A stretch of DNA of 64,000 bases from Anaeromicropila populeti (GTDB lineage: Bacteria > Bacillota > Clostridia > Lachnospirales > Lachnospiraceae): the NCBI RefSeq assembly GCF_900112775.1, contig NZ_FOYZ01000001.1, forward strand, positions 62,001 to 126,000, in the 5' to 3' direction. Position numbers and translations under genes: made by a program. Positions within the stretch are counted from its first letter, which is position 1, and each line of letters starts with the position of its first letter. Of the stretch, positions 8,339 through 17,344 are shown in pieces. Below the pieces are notes generated by a model. The model was not told the origin of the DNA. It saw only the letters and a list, made by a program, of their open reading frames with translations, and searched no databases.

Positions 8339-9376
8339 ATGGAATATAAAGAATGTCCGTTTTGCAAGGCTCAAATTTCTATTTATAGCAAATACTGTAG
8401 TTATTGTGATCACATGTTAAGCGAGTCCGACGAGGGGACTTCTCATACATATGAACCTCCAACTCCAGCTCCAACGGAAATGGTTTCTCCTCCTCAAAGT
8501 CCTTATCAGCAGCAAGGAAATGCTTTTCCTCCTCAGAATCCTTATCAGCAGCAAGGAAATGCTTTTCCTCCTCAAAGTCCTTACCAGCAGCAAGGAAATG
8601 CTTTTCCTCCTCAAAGTCCTTATCAGCAGCAACAGGATACTGCTTTTCAGCAGCAGACAATTTCTTCTCCGATAAAAGAAGAGTTTTCTTCTATATCCTC
8701 TGCCTATTCACCATCTGAATCAGATTTTGACTTAGGATTAGACGATTTTCATATTGCGGATAATTATAGAGAAGCACAGAAATTATCATCCTTGAAGAAA
8801 ACGTCTGGTCCCAGAATTGAAGGATATTTGCATCGGGATTTACGTGCCTTCATAGGAAAAAAAGCAAATACCTACTTACGCAAATTTGAAAAAATAGATA
8901 GTCATAAGATGAGTTTTAACTGGTGTGCTTTTCTATTTTCAGGTTACTGGCTTGCCTATCGGAAGATGCTTGCTGCCAGCACAATATTCTGGATTATTTA
9001 CTTTTCCTTTGTGATTGGTTATACTACATTGCTGCAATATTTGATGGACATTCATCAATTAACACTGTCTTCCGCTATGGGAATGTCCGTTATGCGCTAC
9101 AGCTTTTTAATTTTACAGACTATTCTAATGGGTTTTTTGGGAGATCGAATCTACTGGCGCCATACTAAGAAATCCTTAAACCGTTTTCACTGTCAGAATA
9201 ATTCAGAAATTCACAGTGAGAAAAACGTAAGCTACATAAAAGATGATGGTGGAACAAGTAAATCTTTTGCTTTTCTAGCTATAATCATTTGCATCGGAAT
9301 CAATATTCTTTTATCCGTTCTTTTTAATGAGACTACTATGCAGCTAAAAAAATATGTGTACCAGCTATTAGGATAA
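8339..9376 (+). CDS. Zinc-ribbon membrane protein with PYQQQGNAF repeats (DUF2628-like)
   Basis: A 345-residue protein of unknown function. The N-terminus is a zinc ribbon with Cys6/Cys9 and Cys20/Cys23. Residues 40-110 are Pro/Gln-rich and hold four near-identical 13-residue units of the type PPQSPYQQQGNAF. Then comes a DUF2628-like region: SFNWCAFLFSGYWLAYRKM, then three hydrophobic spans, and a last span near the C-terminus. GAAAGGAG lies before the ATG, and about 80 bp separate it from the LCP gene, so it may or may not belong to that operon. The domain pattern suggests a cytosolic low-complexity arm tethered to the membrane. DUF2628 is my reading from the WCAFLF...YRKM pattern. Confidence 0.82.
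   Translation: MEYKECPFCKAQISIYSKYCSYCDHMLSESDEGTSHTYEPPTPAPTEMVSPPQSPYQQQGNAFPPQNPYQQQGNAFPPQSPYQQQGNAFPPQSPYQQQQDTAFQQQTISSPIKEEFSSISSAYSPSESDFDLGLDDFHIADNYREAQKLSSLKKTSGPRIEGYLHRDLRAFIGKKANTYLRKFEKIDSHKMSFNWCAFLFSGYWLAYRKMLAASTIFWIIYFSFVIGYTTLLQYLMDIHQLTLSSAMGMSVMRYSFLILQTILMGFLGDRIYWRHTKKSLNRFHCQNNSEIHSEKNVSYIKDDGGTSKSFAFLAIIICIGINILLSVLFNETTMQLKKYVYQLLG
8489..8647 (+). repeat. In-frame 39-nt tandem repeat, four copies
   Basis: Four copies of a 39-nt unit encode PPQ(S/N)PYQQQGNAF; the last copy has an extra Gln codon. The copies differ by only a few bases, as expected for recent expansion. Because the unit is a multiple of three, copy-number change would alter linker length, not the frame. 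Confidence 0.9.
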
Positions 9377-9389
9377 ACACAGTTACAGT

Positions 9390-9429
9390 AAAACCGGGTG
9401 AAAAATGAAATCATGCCTCACCCGGTTTT
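9390..9429. terminator. Bidirectional intrinsic terminator
   Basis: A perfect 12-bp stem (AAAACCGGGTGA / TCACCCGGTTTT) lies between two convergent genes, with T residues on the 3' side of each strand. It ends the DUF2628-like gene on + and the HAD phosphatase operon on -. Confidence 0.88.
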
Positions 9430-9438
9430 ATTTATCGC

Positions 9439-10098
9439 TTATTTGATTAAATCCAATAGTTCCTCTGGAAACTCTACTATATGATCCGCATGATGATTAA
9501 CTAGTTCTTCCTTTGTCCGAAAACCCCACAAAACACCTATGGTCAGCATTCCTGCCCCCTTTCCCGTCTGCATATCAACATTGGTATCTCCCACAAATAT
9601 ACATTCCTTGGGTGATACACCAATAGAATTCGCCACACTTAACGCTCCCAGTGGATCTGGTTTTTTGGGATATCCTTCTTTTAACCCAAGTACTTCATCA
9701 AAAAAGCCCTTCCCAAACAATCTCTCCACAACCTCAACTGCTCTGTCATGTGGCTTATTAGATACCACTGCCAAACGGATTCCCATAGATTTCATATTTC
9801 CCAGTACTTCCCTCATCCCCTTAAAAGCAGTAACCTGATACGTACAATCCATTTTAAAAATTTCTGTATACTTTGCATATGCTTCGTCAAAATTTTTCCC
9901 TTCCTTATCACCTACCTGCTCCAGCACGCGCTTCCACAATACTCTTACCCCGTCTCCCGCATAATATTTATAGTTTTCCTTTGGCAAAACAGGAAATCCC
10001 AGCTCTACTAAGACTTTATTACATGCTACTGCAATTGATTCTAACGAATCTGCTAATGTTCCGTCTAAATCAAATAATGCTCCTTTAATACTTCTCAT
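9439..10098 (-). CDS. HAD-superfamily phosphatase (phosphoglycolate phosphatase-like)
   Basis: A 219-residue HAD hydrolase. Motif I is FDLDGT (9-14) with the nucleophile Asp, motif II lies around VVSNKPHD, Lys in KKPDP is motif III, and FVGDTNVDM is motif IV. An alpha-helical cap of subclass I lies between motifs I and II. The closest named types are Gph (2-phosphoglycolate from DNA 3'-end repair) and PpaX. The ATG used is 9 codons inside the longest ORF because GGAGG (10104-10108) is 5 nt before it. It ends an operon with two helicases, which would suit a role in cleaning up phosphoglycolate from DNA repair; this link is inference. Confidence 0.88.
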   Translation of the reverse strand: MRSIKGALFDLDGTLADSLESIAVACNKVLVELGFPVLPKENYKYYAGDGVRVLWKRVLEQVGDKEGKNFDEAYAKYTEIFKMDCTYQVTAFKGMREVLGNMKSMGIRLAVVSNKPHDRAVEVVERLFGKGFFDEVLGLKEGYPKKPDPLGALSVANSIGVSPKECIFVGDTNVDMQTGKGAGMLTIGVLWGFRTKEELVNHHADHIVEFPEELLDLIK

Positions 10099-10109
10099 AC
10101 AATCCTCCA

Positions 10110-12512
10110 CTAAATCTTGTTCCAAAATTTCTCTAAGTATCCTTCTACTGAATTTAGAGTTACGATTTCATATGGATACCATTCCATTGGAAACAACTCT
10201 CTGTACTGCTGCTTCATAAACCGTTCATCTAATAAAAGTATCGTTCCTACATCCTCCGTTGTACGGATAACCCGTCCTGCCGACTGCAAAACCTTATTCA
10301 TGCCATTATACAAATAGGCGTATTCAAATCCTTTTCCACACTTCTCATCATAATATTCTCTAAACAGTTCTCTCTCATCACAGACCATAGGAAGCCCTGT
10401 ACCGACAATCACTGTTCCAATAAGCCGATTTTGTTTTAAGTCAATGCCTTCACTAAAAATACCTCCCATAACGCAGAAACCAATTTTTCTTGTTCCAGAT
10501 TGAAACCCATCTAAAAAAGCTTCCTTTTCCTCCTCGGACATACTTTGTCCTTGTATTACAATATCCATATCCCAGAATGCCTTCTGCCACATTTGATCAT
10601 CCTCGATTAAATTATAAATTGACTGAAGAAATGCATATGATGGAAAAAACACAAAATAGTTTCCTGGTCGTTTTCTTACACTTTGAAAAATATAAGATAC
10701 AATCCTTTCATACTCCATTTGATTCCTTCTTGTATATTTTGTACTAACATCTCTTGCAATTAGGATACTTCTTTTATTAACGTCAAAGGGTGATGGTGCA
10801 TAAATGGCATAATCCTCAGGTAAACCTGCCAATTGTTCTTTGTAATATTGAATAGGTAATAAAGTAGCAGAAAAGAAAACCGTACTAATTCCCTTTTCCA
10901 GACATCCTTTCAAATTATCTGCCGGATTCATGCATTGCAGACAGATAAAAAATCTCTGCTTCCCATCCCTCTCTTCCACATTACTATAAATTACATATTT
11001 ATCAGTTACCAATTCAAAGATATTCAAAAAATAGTATAACTGAAAATCAAAATTTAGCACAAACTCTCTTTCCTCAAAATCCAGATGATTCTTTAAAAAC
11101 AAATCACATTCGCCTACCAGGTTCATTAAATCAACTACAAAATTATTTATATTTTCTAATATCACATAACCTGTTCCTCCCTGCTCCTCCCTTCTTTCCT
11201 CCCAATTCTTTTTCAAATCCACCAAATCTTTATTACAAACTGTCAGCTTTTTTTCTAGCCTCTTACTTTTTCCTTTAATAATTTTTTTCACCGCAAGAAA
11301 ATCATCCTTAAATAAGATTGCACTATACATTTCCCTAGCTCTGTCTACCAAATTATGAGCCTCATCAATTAAAAATATATAATCGTTTTTCTTTTCATTT
11401 TGAAAAAACCTCTTTAACTGAACGTTTGGTGCAAATGCATAATTATAGTCACATATAATACAATCTGCCCATAAAGTAACATCTAAGGCCATTTCAAACG
11501 GACAGACTCTATGCTTTTGGGCATACTCTGAAATTATCTCACGAGTAATTTCCTCTTCTCTGGTTATCATCTCAAAAACAGCTTCATTCACCCTATCGAA
11601 ATGGCCCTCTGCCCTTTCACAACTATCTGGGTTACATTGAATTTTCTCTAGGGGGCAGATTTTTTCCTTTGCCGTCAGCGTGACAGTCTTAAGCCTCATC
11701 CCACTGTCACGCAAAATCTGAAAAGTCTCTTCTGCAACTGTCCTTGTAATGGTTTTCGCAGTTAAGTAAAAAATCTTTGCTGCGATTCCTTCTCCCATTG
11801 CCTTTACAGACGGGTAAACTGTGGAAAGCGTCTTTCCCACACCTGTTGGTGCCTCAATATACAGCTTTTTCTTGCGCAGAATAGTTTTATACACACCTAC
11901 CACTAAATCTCTCTGGCCCGTCCGGTATGGAAATGGAAATTCTACTCCCTGAATGCTTTCATTTCTCGTTTCAATCCACTTTAACTGCCAAGCCGCCCAT
12001 TTGGCATACTCCTGCACAAGCTCTGAAAACCATTGATTTAAGTAATCAAAGGAAACCTCCTCTTGAAACCTTTTGATTTCTTCAGTTTCCAAATTGCAAT
12101 ATGTCATTTGGATGACCATCTGCTGCAACATCTTTTCTTTTCCATAAATATATCCATAGCACATTGCCTGAGCCTTGTGTACCAAAAAAGGTTCTGACAG
12201 ATATTCCAGCTCCATAAAGATACCTTTTATTTCATCAATAGTTACTTTTTCTTCAGTATCAATAATTCCATCCGCCCGTCCCTCAACTATAATACAAAAG
12301 TCCAGTCCGTCACAGGAAACTGGCATCTCAACCGCCAGAGAAACTTCTGCTCTGTATTCCGGCCCCATCTGCCTTTGAATACGCCTGTGTATTCTGCTGC
12401 CTTTCTGCATGGCATCCGCATCCCGATAACCACCTCTGCTATCAATATTTCCACTCCGCAATACAAATTCCACCAAATTGCGAACAGATATTTTCACGAC
12501 TCTAACTCCCAT
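10110..12512 (-). CDS. DinG/XPD-family helicase with N-terminal RecB/Cas4-like nuclease domain
   Basis: An 800-residue fusion. Residues 1-150 look like a RecB-type PD-(D/E)XK nuclease: GSRIHRR (His42), VEGRADGI (Asp81) and DEIK (93-96) are in the right order. Residues 190-800 are an XPD/DinG superfamily 2 helicase: Walker A APTGVGKT (221-228), an Fe-S cluster domain with Cys286, 293, 298 and 337, DEAH (383-386) and motif VI QSAGRVIRT near the end. Such enzymes unwind DNA 5' to 3' and here could also cut it. It lies between uvrD-like and HAD genes with 11-13 bp gaps, so the three form an operon. DinG of E. coli lacks this N-terminal domain. Activity of the nuclease part is untested. Confidence 0.9.
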   Translation of the reverse strand: MGVRVVKISVRNLVEFVLRSGNIDSRGGYRDADAMQKGSRIHRRIQRQMGPEYRAEVSLAVEMPVSCDGLDFCIIVEGRADGIIDTEEKVTIDEIKGIFMELEYLSEPFLVHKAQAMCYGYIYGKEKMLQQMVIQMTYCNLETEEIKRFQEEVSFDYLNQWFSELVQEYAKWAAWQLKWIETRNESIQGVEFPFPYRTGQRDLVVGVYKTILRKKKLYIEAPTGVGKTLSTVYPSVKAMGEGIAAKIFYLTAKTITRTVAEETFQILRDSGMRLKTVTLTAKEKICPLEKIQCNPDSCERAEGHFDRVNEAVFEMITREEEITREIISEYAQKHRVCPFEMALDVTLWADCIICDYNYAFAPNVQLKRFFQNEKKNDYIFLIDEAHNLVDRAREMYSAILFKDDFLAVKKIIKGKSKRLEKKLTVCNKDLVDLKKNWEERREEQGGTGYVILENINNFVVDLMNLVGECDLFLKNHLDFEEREFVLNFDFQLYYFLNIFELVTDKYVIYSNVEERDGKQRFFICLQCMNPADNLKGCLEKGISTVFFSATLLPIQYYKEQLAGLPEDYAIYAPSPFDVNKRSILIARDVSTKYTRRNQMEYERIVSYIFQSVRKRPGNYFVFFPSYAFLQSIYNLIEDDQMWQKAFWDMDIVIQGQSMSEEEKEAFLDGFQSGTRKIGFCVMGGIFSEGIDLKQNRLIGTVIVGTGLPMVCDERELFREYYDEKCGKGFEYAYLYNGMNKVLQSAGRVIRTTEDVGTILLLDERFMKQQYRELFPMEWYPYEIVTLNSVEGYLEKFWNKI

Positions 12513-12525
12513 ACTCCACCTGCTT

Positions 12526-14547
12526 CTATCCCCTGTTTCTTTCCTGTTCTGATATTACTTTTATTAATTGATTCTGTATGCAGAATTCAAGACTTAACAC
12601 CTTGGGAACTCCTAACTGGTCAAACTTAATTGTGCACTTCTTCTCATTCAGGCTTAAGACAGTACCCATTCCATAAGTTTTATGCTCCACCCGCGCCTGT
12701 TCTTTTATTTCGGAAGAATCTGACAATAACTCACCTATAAAACGAGAGCATATCAACTTCTTTTCATATCTTTCTTTTATATAATAAAGAAATAAATTAT
12801 CCTTTGCCCTTGTCATGGCAACATAAAACATTCTTCGTTCCTCTTCCATCTCGGTACTAGAAACAGCCTTCCTGTGAGGTGTAATTCCTTCATTCGCATC
12901 TACAATAAAAACGTTTTTAAATTCTAGCCCTTTGCATCCATGAAATGTCATAAGAGAAATGCTATCATAGTCCTTCTCATTCTTATGCTGTATCTGCTCC
13001 TTCAAATTTTCCTGGTACTGTTCCATAAACGAAAACCATTGTGAATAGGTCTTGAAATCTTTTGAATTTTCTTCTAATTCCTCTAGTACCTCAAGAAGCT
13101 CTTCCACTTTAATATTACGAAATTTTGCATACTCTTCTAAATAAGAATTATATCCTACTCCATTTCGAATATATTTAATTGCTGCCAATGGATTCATGGA
13201 TTTCATTAGATTCAAATCATACTCCAGCTTATTAATTCTGTCCACCATAAAACTCTTATCCAAATAATAGCTTCTCAAAGTATTGAAATCAACGTTTTTT
13301 TCCTTTACACTGTCCCTTGCAATGTAACGTTTCGGTCTATTCATGACTTCAAGAAACAAATTCCTTTCCCGTTGTCCCATTGCTAGCCGGATGTAGGCTA
13401 ATATATTTTTGGCAATCCAATGATCATAAATATTTGGCATAGTGTCTTTCATTCGAAATGGTATATTATACGCCATTAATAATCCTACCAAAGCTCTAGG
13501 CTGGGTATTAGTGCGGAATAAAACTGCAATATCTCTATATGGTGTTCCCTTTTGATATATCTCTTGAATTTTGGTTACTACTGACTTATTTTCCTCCAAT
13601 ATAGTTTGAAATCCTGATATTACAATTTCACCTTCACCTTTTCTTGTTGGCTTAATATCTTTTTCAAATCGTTTCTTGTTATTTTTTATTACCTTCAAAG
13701 CACCCTTCACAATATTTTCTTGTGAACGGTAATTATAATCAAGTAATACCTTTTTCGCATTTGGAAAATCCTTTTTAAAATTCAACAATATCTCAGGCTT
13801 TGCTCCACGAAACCGATACAGACTCTGGTCATCATCTCCTACCAGCATAAGATGCTTTGTTTCTCCAGCAAGCATTTTAGTAATTGCATACTGCATCTGA
13901 TTGCTGTCCTGGGCCTCGTCCACCATAATATACTGATATTTTTTCTGCCACAGCTTTAAAATATCCTCCCTTTCCTTGAGCAATTGATAACATAATAACA
14001 TCATATCATCAAAATCTACTAAATTTGCCTGCCGCAGTTTTTCTTCATACTCTTTGTAAATCTTCTGGAACAAATTTTCAGGACAGTTCATTGAGTAATA
14101 AAAATCAATCTGAATTCCTTCTCCCTTTACCAGACTAATTTCACTAATAATACTTTCAATAAAATCCTTCTCATCTTCTACTGCATAATCTAGTTTACGA
14201 ATAATTTCCTGCATCATCTGGTATTTTACTTCTTCACGCAAAATGTTATTTCCATTAAAATTGTATGCATACTTTAGTATTTTGAAAAAGATTGCATGAA
14301 AGGTGCCAAAATTCACTCCATAATTATTTTCACCCATTAGTTGTTCAAATCGTTCCTTCATCTCGTCAGCTGCTGCTTTTGTAAACGTTATAACAAGAAT
14401 GTTTCTTGGATCCACTCCACACTGTTCAATCAAATATCTTGTCCGCCTTGTTATAACAAATGTCTTGCCTGAACCTGGCCCTGCCAGTACAAGCATGGGC
14501 CCCAATTCATGGGTAACTACTGTTTCCTGTGCTTTACTTAAATTCAT
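12526..14547 (-). CDS. UvrD/PcrA-like superfamily 1 DNA helicase
   Basis: A 673-residue 3'-5' helicase. Motifs seen: Q-motif LSKAQETVV at the start, Walker A AGPGSGKT (22-29), Walker B VDEAQD, GDDDQSLYRFRGA (motif III), LDYNYRS, the FHGCKGLEF motif V, and EERRMFYVAMTRA (motif VI). The end carries a Tudor-like element (VEHKTYGMGTVLSL...) as in PcrA, which binds RNA polymerase in Bacillus. It is shorter than typical PcrA (about 720-750). The start follows GGAGTAGGG. It heads the operon with the DinG-like helicase and HAD phosphatase, suggesting a DNA repair unit. Confidence 0.92.
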   Translation of the reverse strand: MNLSKAQETVVTHELGPMLVLAGPGSGKTFVITRRTRYLIEQCGVDPRNILVITFTKAAADEMKERFEQLMGENNYGVNFGTFHAIFFKILKYAYNFNGNNILREEVKYQMMQEIIRKLDYAVEDEKDFIESIISEISLVKGEGIQIDFYYSMNCPENLFQKIYKEYEEKLRQANLVDFDDMMLLCYQLLKEREDILKLWQKKYQYIMVDEAQDSNQMQYAITKMLAGETKHLMLVGDDDQSLYRFRGAKPEILLNFKKDFPNAKKVLLDYNYRSQENIVKGALKVIKNNKKRFEKDIKPTRKGEGEIVISGFQTILEENKSVVTKIQEIYQKGTPYRDIAVLFRTNTQPRALVGLLMAYNIPFRMKDTMPNIYDHWIAKNILAYIRLAMGQRERNLFLEVMNRPKRYIARDSVKEKNVDFNTLRSYYLDKSFMVDRINKLEYDLNLMKSMNPLAAIKYIRNGVGYNSYLEEYAKFRNIKVEELLEVLEELEENSKDFKTYSQWFSFMEQYQENLKEQIQHKNEKDYDSISLMTFHGCKGLEFKNVFIVDANEGITPHRKAVSSTEMEEERRMFYVAMTRAKDNLFLYYIKERYEKKLICSRFIGELLSDSSEIKEQARVEHKTYGMGTVLSLNEKKCTIKFDQLGVPKVLSLEFCIQNQLIKVISEQERNRG

Positions 14548-14574
14548 TCCCTACTCCATTTTCTTGCTAACTTT

Positions 14575-14606
14575 AAAAGCACAGCTTACATTCCTGCTGT
14601 GCTTTT
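14575..14606 (-). terminator. Intrinsic terminator after gltX
   Basis: A perfect 11-bp stem (AAAAGCACAGC / GCTGTGCTTTT) with a 10-nt loop lies 12 nt past the gltX stop. The T-tract on the minus strand is short. It also lies in the leader of the uvrD-like gene. Confidence 0.8.
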
Positions 14607-14618
14607 AACTGTTTTTAT

Positions 14619-16079
14619 TTACTTGGACAATTTCTCAATTCCTATTTTAATTCTTCGAATTGACTCTTCTTTTCCTATAATCTCCATGATTTCTGTTGCT
14701 CCACCTGGTGTAGACTGCTTACCAGAAACAGCCGTTCTCAATGGCCACATAACAAAACCATTTTTATATTCCTTTTCCTTTACAAATTCAATTAATGCAT
14801 TGTAAAGTACATCGTTACTATACTCTTCCATTTCTTCCAATACAGGCAGCACTTCCTGTAATACACGGAGTGAAGATTCTTCATTTGTCTTCATTTTCTT
14901 ATGCACATACATGGAAATTTCGTATTCTGGAAGTTCTTCAAAGAAATCAATCATATCCTTAATATCAGAATAAAGTTCAATTCTGGTTTTTATCAGCTTA
15001 GAAATTTTGACAACGTCCAAATCTTTTTTAATTACTTCCTTTATATATGGTTTAGCTTCTTCTACAAACTTATCAAAATCCATTGTCTTTAGATACTCAC
15101 CATTCATCCACTTCATTTTTACCATGTCAAAAACAGCTGGAGACTTATTAATTCTATGATAATCAAATTCCTTCACCAGTTCTTCTAATGAAAAAATCTC
15201 CTGATCGGTAGTAGGACTCCAGCCAAGTAATGCAACAAAATTCACAATAGCTTCTGTTAAAAATCCCTGTTCCAGTAAATCTTCATAAGATGCATGTCCA
15301 CAACGCTTGGACAATTTTTTATGTTCCTCATTGGTAATGGTAGGGCAATGCACATAAACTGGCACTTCCCATCCAAATGCTTCGTATAAACGATTATACT
15401 TTGGAGAAGAAGACAAATATTCATTACCTCTTACCACATGGGTAATCTCCATCATGTGATCGTCCACAACGTTAGCAAAGTTATACGTAGGATATCCATC
15501 GGATTTGATCAAAATCATATCATCCAGTTCTTCATTATCAACTGAAATATCTCCATAAATCACATCTTTAAAAGTTGTTGTTCCTTCTGAAGGATTATTC
15601 TGACGGATTACATATGGAATTCCAGCCAGTAACTTTTCTTCCACTTCTTCCTTGGATAAATTCAGACAATGCTTATCATACTTTATGATTTCCTTATCAT
15701 CTTCTTCTGAAACCTTGCTTCTAAGTCCTTCTAAACGTTCTTTTGTACAAAAGCAGTAATAGGCTTCTCCCTTTTCTATCAGCTGCTTCGCATATTCCAG
15801 ATAAATTCCCTGTGCCTGTCTCTCACTCTGCACATATGGTCCAAATCCCCCATCCTTGTCTGGTCCTTCATCATGGGTTAATCCAGTACCCGCCATAGTA
15901 CGATATATAATGTCAAGCGCTCCTTCTACAAAACGCTCCTGATCTGTATCTTCAATTCTTAATAGAAAATCACCGTCTTCGTGCTTAGCTATTAAATAAG
16001 CATATAACGCCGTCCTTAAATTTCCAACGTGCATTCTTCCTGTTGGACTTGGTGCAAATCTTGTTCTAATTTTCGTCAT
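14619..16079 (-). CDS. gltX: Glutamyl-tRNA synthetase
   Basis: A 486-residue class I aminoacyl-tRNA synthetase that charges tRNA-Glu (and in many Firmicutes also tRNA-Gln, later amidated). The N-terminus is [19 protein letters not shown], containing the HIGH-like signature; the KMSKS-like loop is KKLSKRCGH in the middle third. The Rossmann fold and the C-terminal anticodon-binding helices fit the usual length of about 485 residues. No T-box is visible in the short leader. A TATAAT at 16145-16150 (minus strand) with a weak -35 TGGAAT is the likely promoter. Confidence 0.97.
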   Translation of the reverse strand: MTKIRTRFAPSPTGRMHVGNLRTALYAYLIAKHEDGDFLLRIEDTDQERFVEGALDIIYRTMAGTGLTHDEGPDKDGGFGPYVQSERQAQGIYLEYAKQLIEKGEAYYCFCTKERLEGLRSKVSEEDDKEIIKYDKHCLNLSKEEVEEKLLAGIPYVIRQNNPSEGTTTFKDVIYGDISVDNEELDDMILIKSDGYPTYNFANVVDDHMMEITHVVRGNEYLSSSPKYNRLYEAFGWEVPVYVHCPTITNEEHKKLSKRCGHASYEDLLEQGFLTEAIVNFVALLGWSPTTDQEIFSLEELVKEFDYHRINKSPAVFDMVKMKWMNGEYLKTMDFDKFVEEAKPYIKEVIKKDLDVVKISKLIKTRIELYSDIKDMIDFFEELPEYEISMYVHKKMKTNEESSLRVLQEVLPVLEEMEEYSNDVLYNALIEFVKEKEYKNGFVMWPLRTAVSGKQSTPGGATEIMEIIGKEESIRRIKIGIEKLSK

Positions 16080-16217
16080 ACGAAAAACCTCATTTCAAAT
16101 AATATAAAGCTTATGGCTTTCCTCCTGGAAATCCAATTACGTTTATTATATACTATATCAAGCTAAGATTCCACATCTTTTTGCTAGTTTGTACCCATTC
16201 TTTTTTCTCTCTTGTTA

Positions 16218-16226
16218 TGCTATAAT
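16218..16226 (+). promoter_or_regulatory. Extended -10 promoter element of the aldo/keto reductase gene
   Basis: TGCTATAAT forms an extended -10 box about 30 bp before the start codon. No good -35 is seen, which is usual for extended -10 promoters. Confidence 0.6.
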
Positions 16227-16255
16227 AAAGCAGATTAAACGATAGGAGGTATTTC

Positions 16256-17245
16256 ATGTATCAAGCAAATGAAAAGCGATATGAAGCAATGCAGTACAAC
16301 CGCTGTGGAAAAAGCGGTATTAAGCTGCCAGTCGTTTCTCTTGGTTTATGGCATAATTTCGGTTCTGTAAACAATTACGACAACATGGTAGATATGATTA
16401 CTACTTCTTTTGATTTAGGCATTACACATTTCGATTTGGCAAATAACTATGGTCCTCGGTATGGAACTGCAGAAGAGAACTTTGGAAAAATTTTAAAAAA
16501 TGAACTAGGTGCTTATCGTGATGAGTTGATTATTTCTAGTAAAGCTGGCTATGATATGTGGCCTGGACCTTATGGAAATTTTGGCAGCAAAAAATATTTA
16601 GTTGCTAGCTTAGATCAAAGCCTTAAGCGTATGGGACTTGATTATGTAGACATTTTTTACCATCACCGCCCTGATCCCGAAACACCACTGGAAGAGACAA
16701 TGGGGGCACTTGATTACATTGTGCGTTCTGGAAAGGCTCTTTATGTTGGTATTTCTAATTATTCTGCTGAAGAAACCCTAAAAGCCTGCAAAGTTTTAAA
16801 AGAACTTGGCACTCCACTTCTTATCCATCAGCCATGTTACTCTATGCTAAATCGCTGGATTGAAGATGGACTTACTAAAGTATTAGAGGAGAATGGTGTA
16901 GGATCGATTGCTTTTTCACCTCTTGCTCAAGGAATGCTGACAAATAGGTATTTAACAGGCATTCCAAAGGACTCCAGAGCAGCTAGTGCCAATAGTGTTT
17001 TTCTATCTGAGGATTCTATTACTAATGATATTTTGAATAAAGTGAAACAATTAAATGAAATTGCAATGGAACGTGACCAGTCAATGGCACAGTTAGCTTT
17101 ATCCTGGGCCTTAAAGGTCGGAAAACTAACTTCCGTTATTATTGGTGCAAGCCGTTCATCTCAAATAGTGGATAATGCAGGAATTATCAGACACCTTGAC
17201 TTTACGCCAGATGAATTAGAACGAATTGAGCAGATTTTAAAGTAG
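16256..17245 (+). CDS. Aldo/keto reductase, L-glyceraldehyde 3-phosphate reductase type (YghZ/Gpr)
   Basis: A 329-residue (beta/alpha)8 NADPH-dependent reductase of the AKR14/YghZ type. Marks are THFDLANNYGPRYGTAEENFG with the catalytic Asp and Tyr, SSKAGYDMWPGPYGNFGSKKY with the catalytic Lys, and FYHHRPDPETPLEETM. In E. coli YghZ reduces L-glyceraldehyde 3-phosphate and detoxifies methylglyoxal. The start has a strong AGGAGG. It is a single-gene unit, with its own promoter and terminator, divergent from gltX. Function assignment comes from sequence likeness alone. Confidence 0.92.
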   Translation: MYQANEKRYEAMQYNRCGKSGIKLPVVSLGLWHNFGSVNNYDNMVDMITTSFDLGITHFDLANNYGPRYGTAEENFGKILKNELGAYRDELIISSKAGYDMWPGPYGNFGSKKYLVASLDQSLKRMGLDYVDIFYHHRPDPETPLEETMGALDYIVRSGKALYVGISNYSAEETLKACKVLKELGTPLLIHQPCYSMLNRWIEDGLTKVLEENGVGSIAFSPLAQGMLTNRYLTGIPKDSRAASANSVFLSEDSITNDILNKVKQLNEIAMERDQSMAQLALSWALKVGKLTSVIIGASRSSQIVDNAGIIRHLDFTPDELERIEQILK

Positions 17246-17271
17246 AAACAAATACAATATTGAATTGTATG

Positions 17272-17307
17272 AAAACAGCCTGAATAACTTAAATTCAAGC
17301 TGTTTTT
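17272..17307 (+). terminator. Intrinsic terminator after the aldo/keto reductase gene
   Basis: AAAACAGC pairs with GCTGTTTT, and after one mismatch TGAAT pairs with ATTCA around a 7-nt loop; T5 follows. It also faces the end of the minus-strand FtsX permease gene. Confidence 0.82.
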
Positions 17308-17344
17308 CTTTTAACTTTATTCTCTCCACACATAAAAGCAATTA

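Noticed and set aside
8379-8660. ORFs on both strands across the 39-nt repeat
   Set aside because: The repeat has no stops in several frames, which makes false ORFs. The zinc-ribbon frame has the start site and domain structure.
16080-16255. T-box riboswitch ahead of gltX
   Set aside because: The leader is too short and lacks the conserved T-box sequence and a following terminator.
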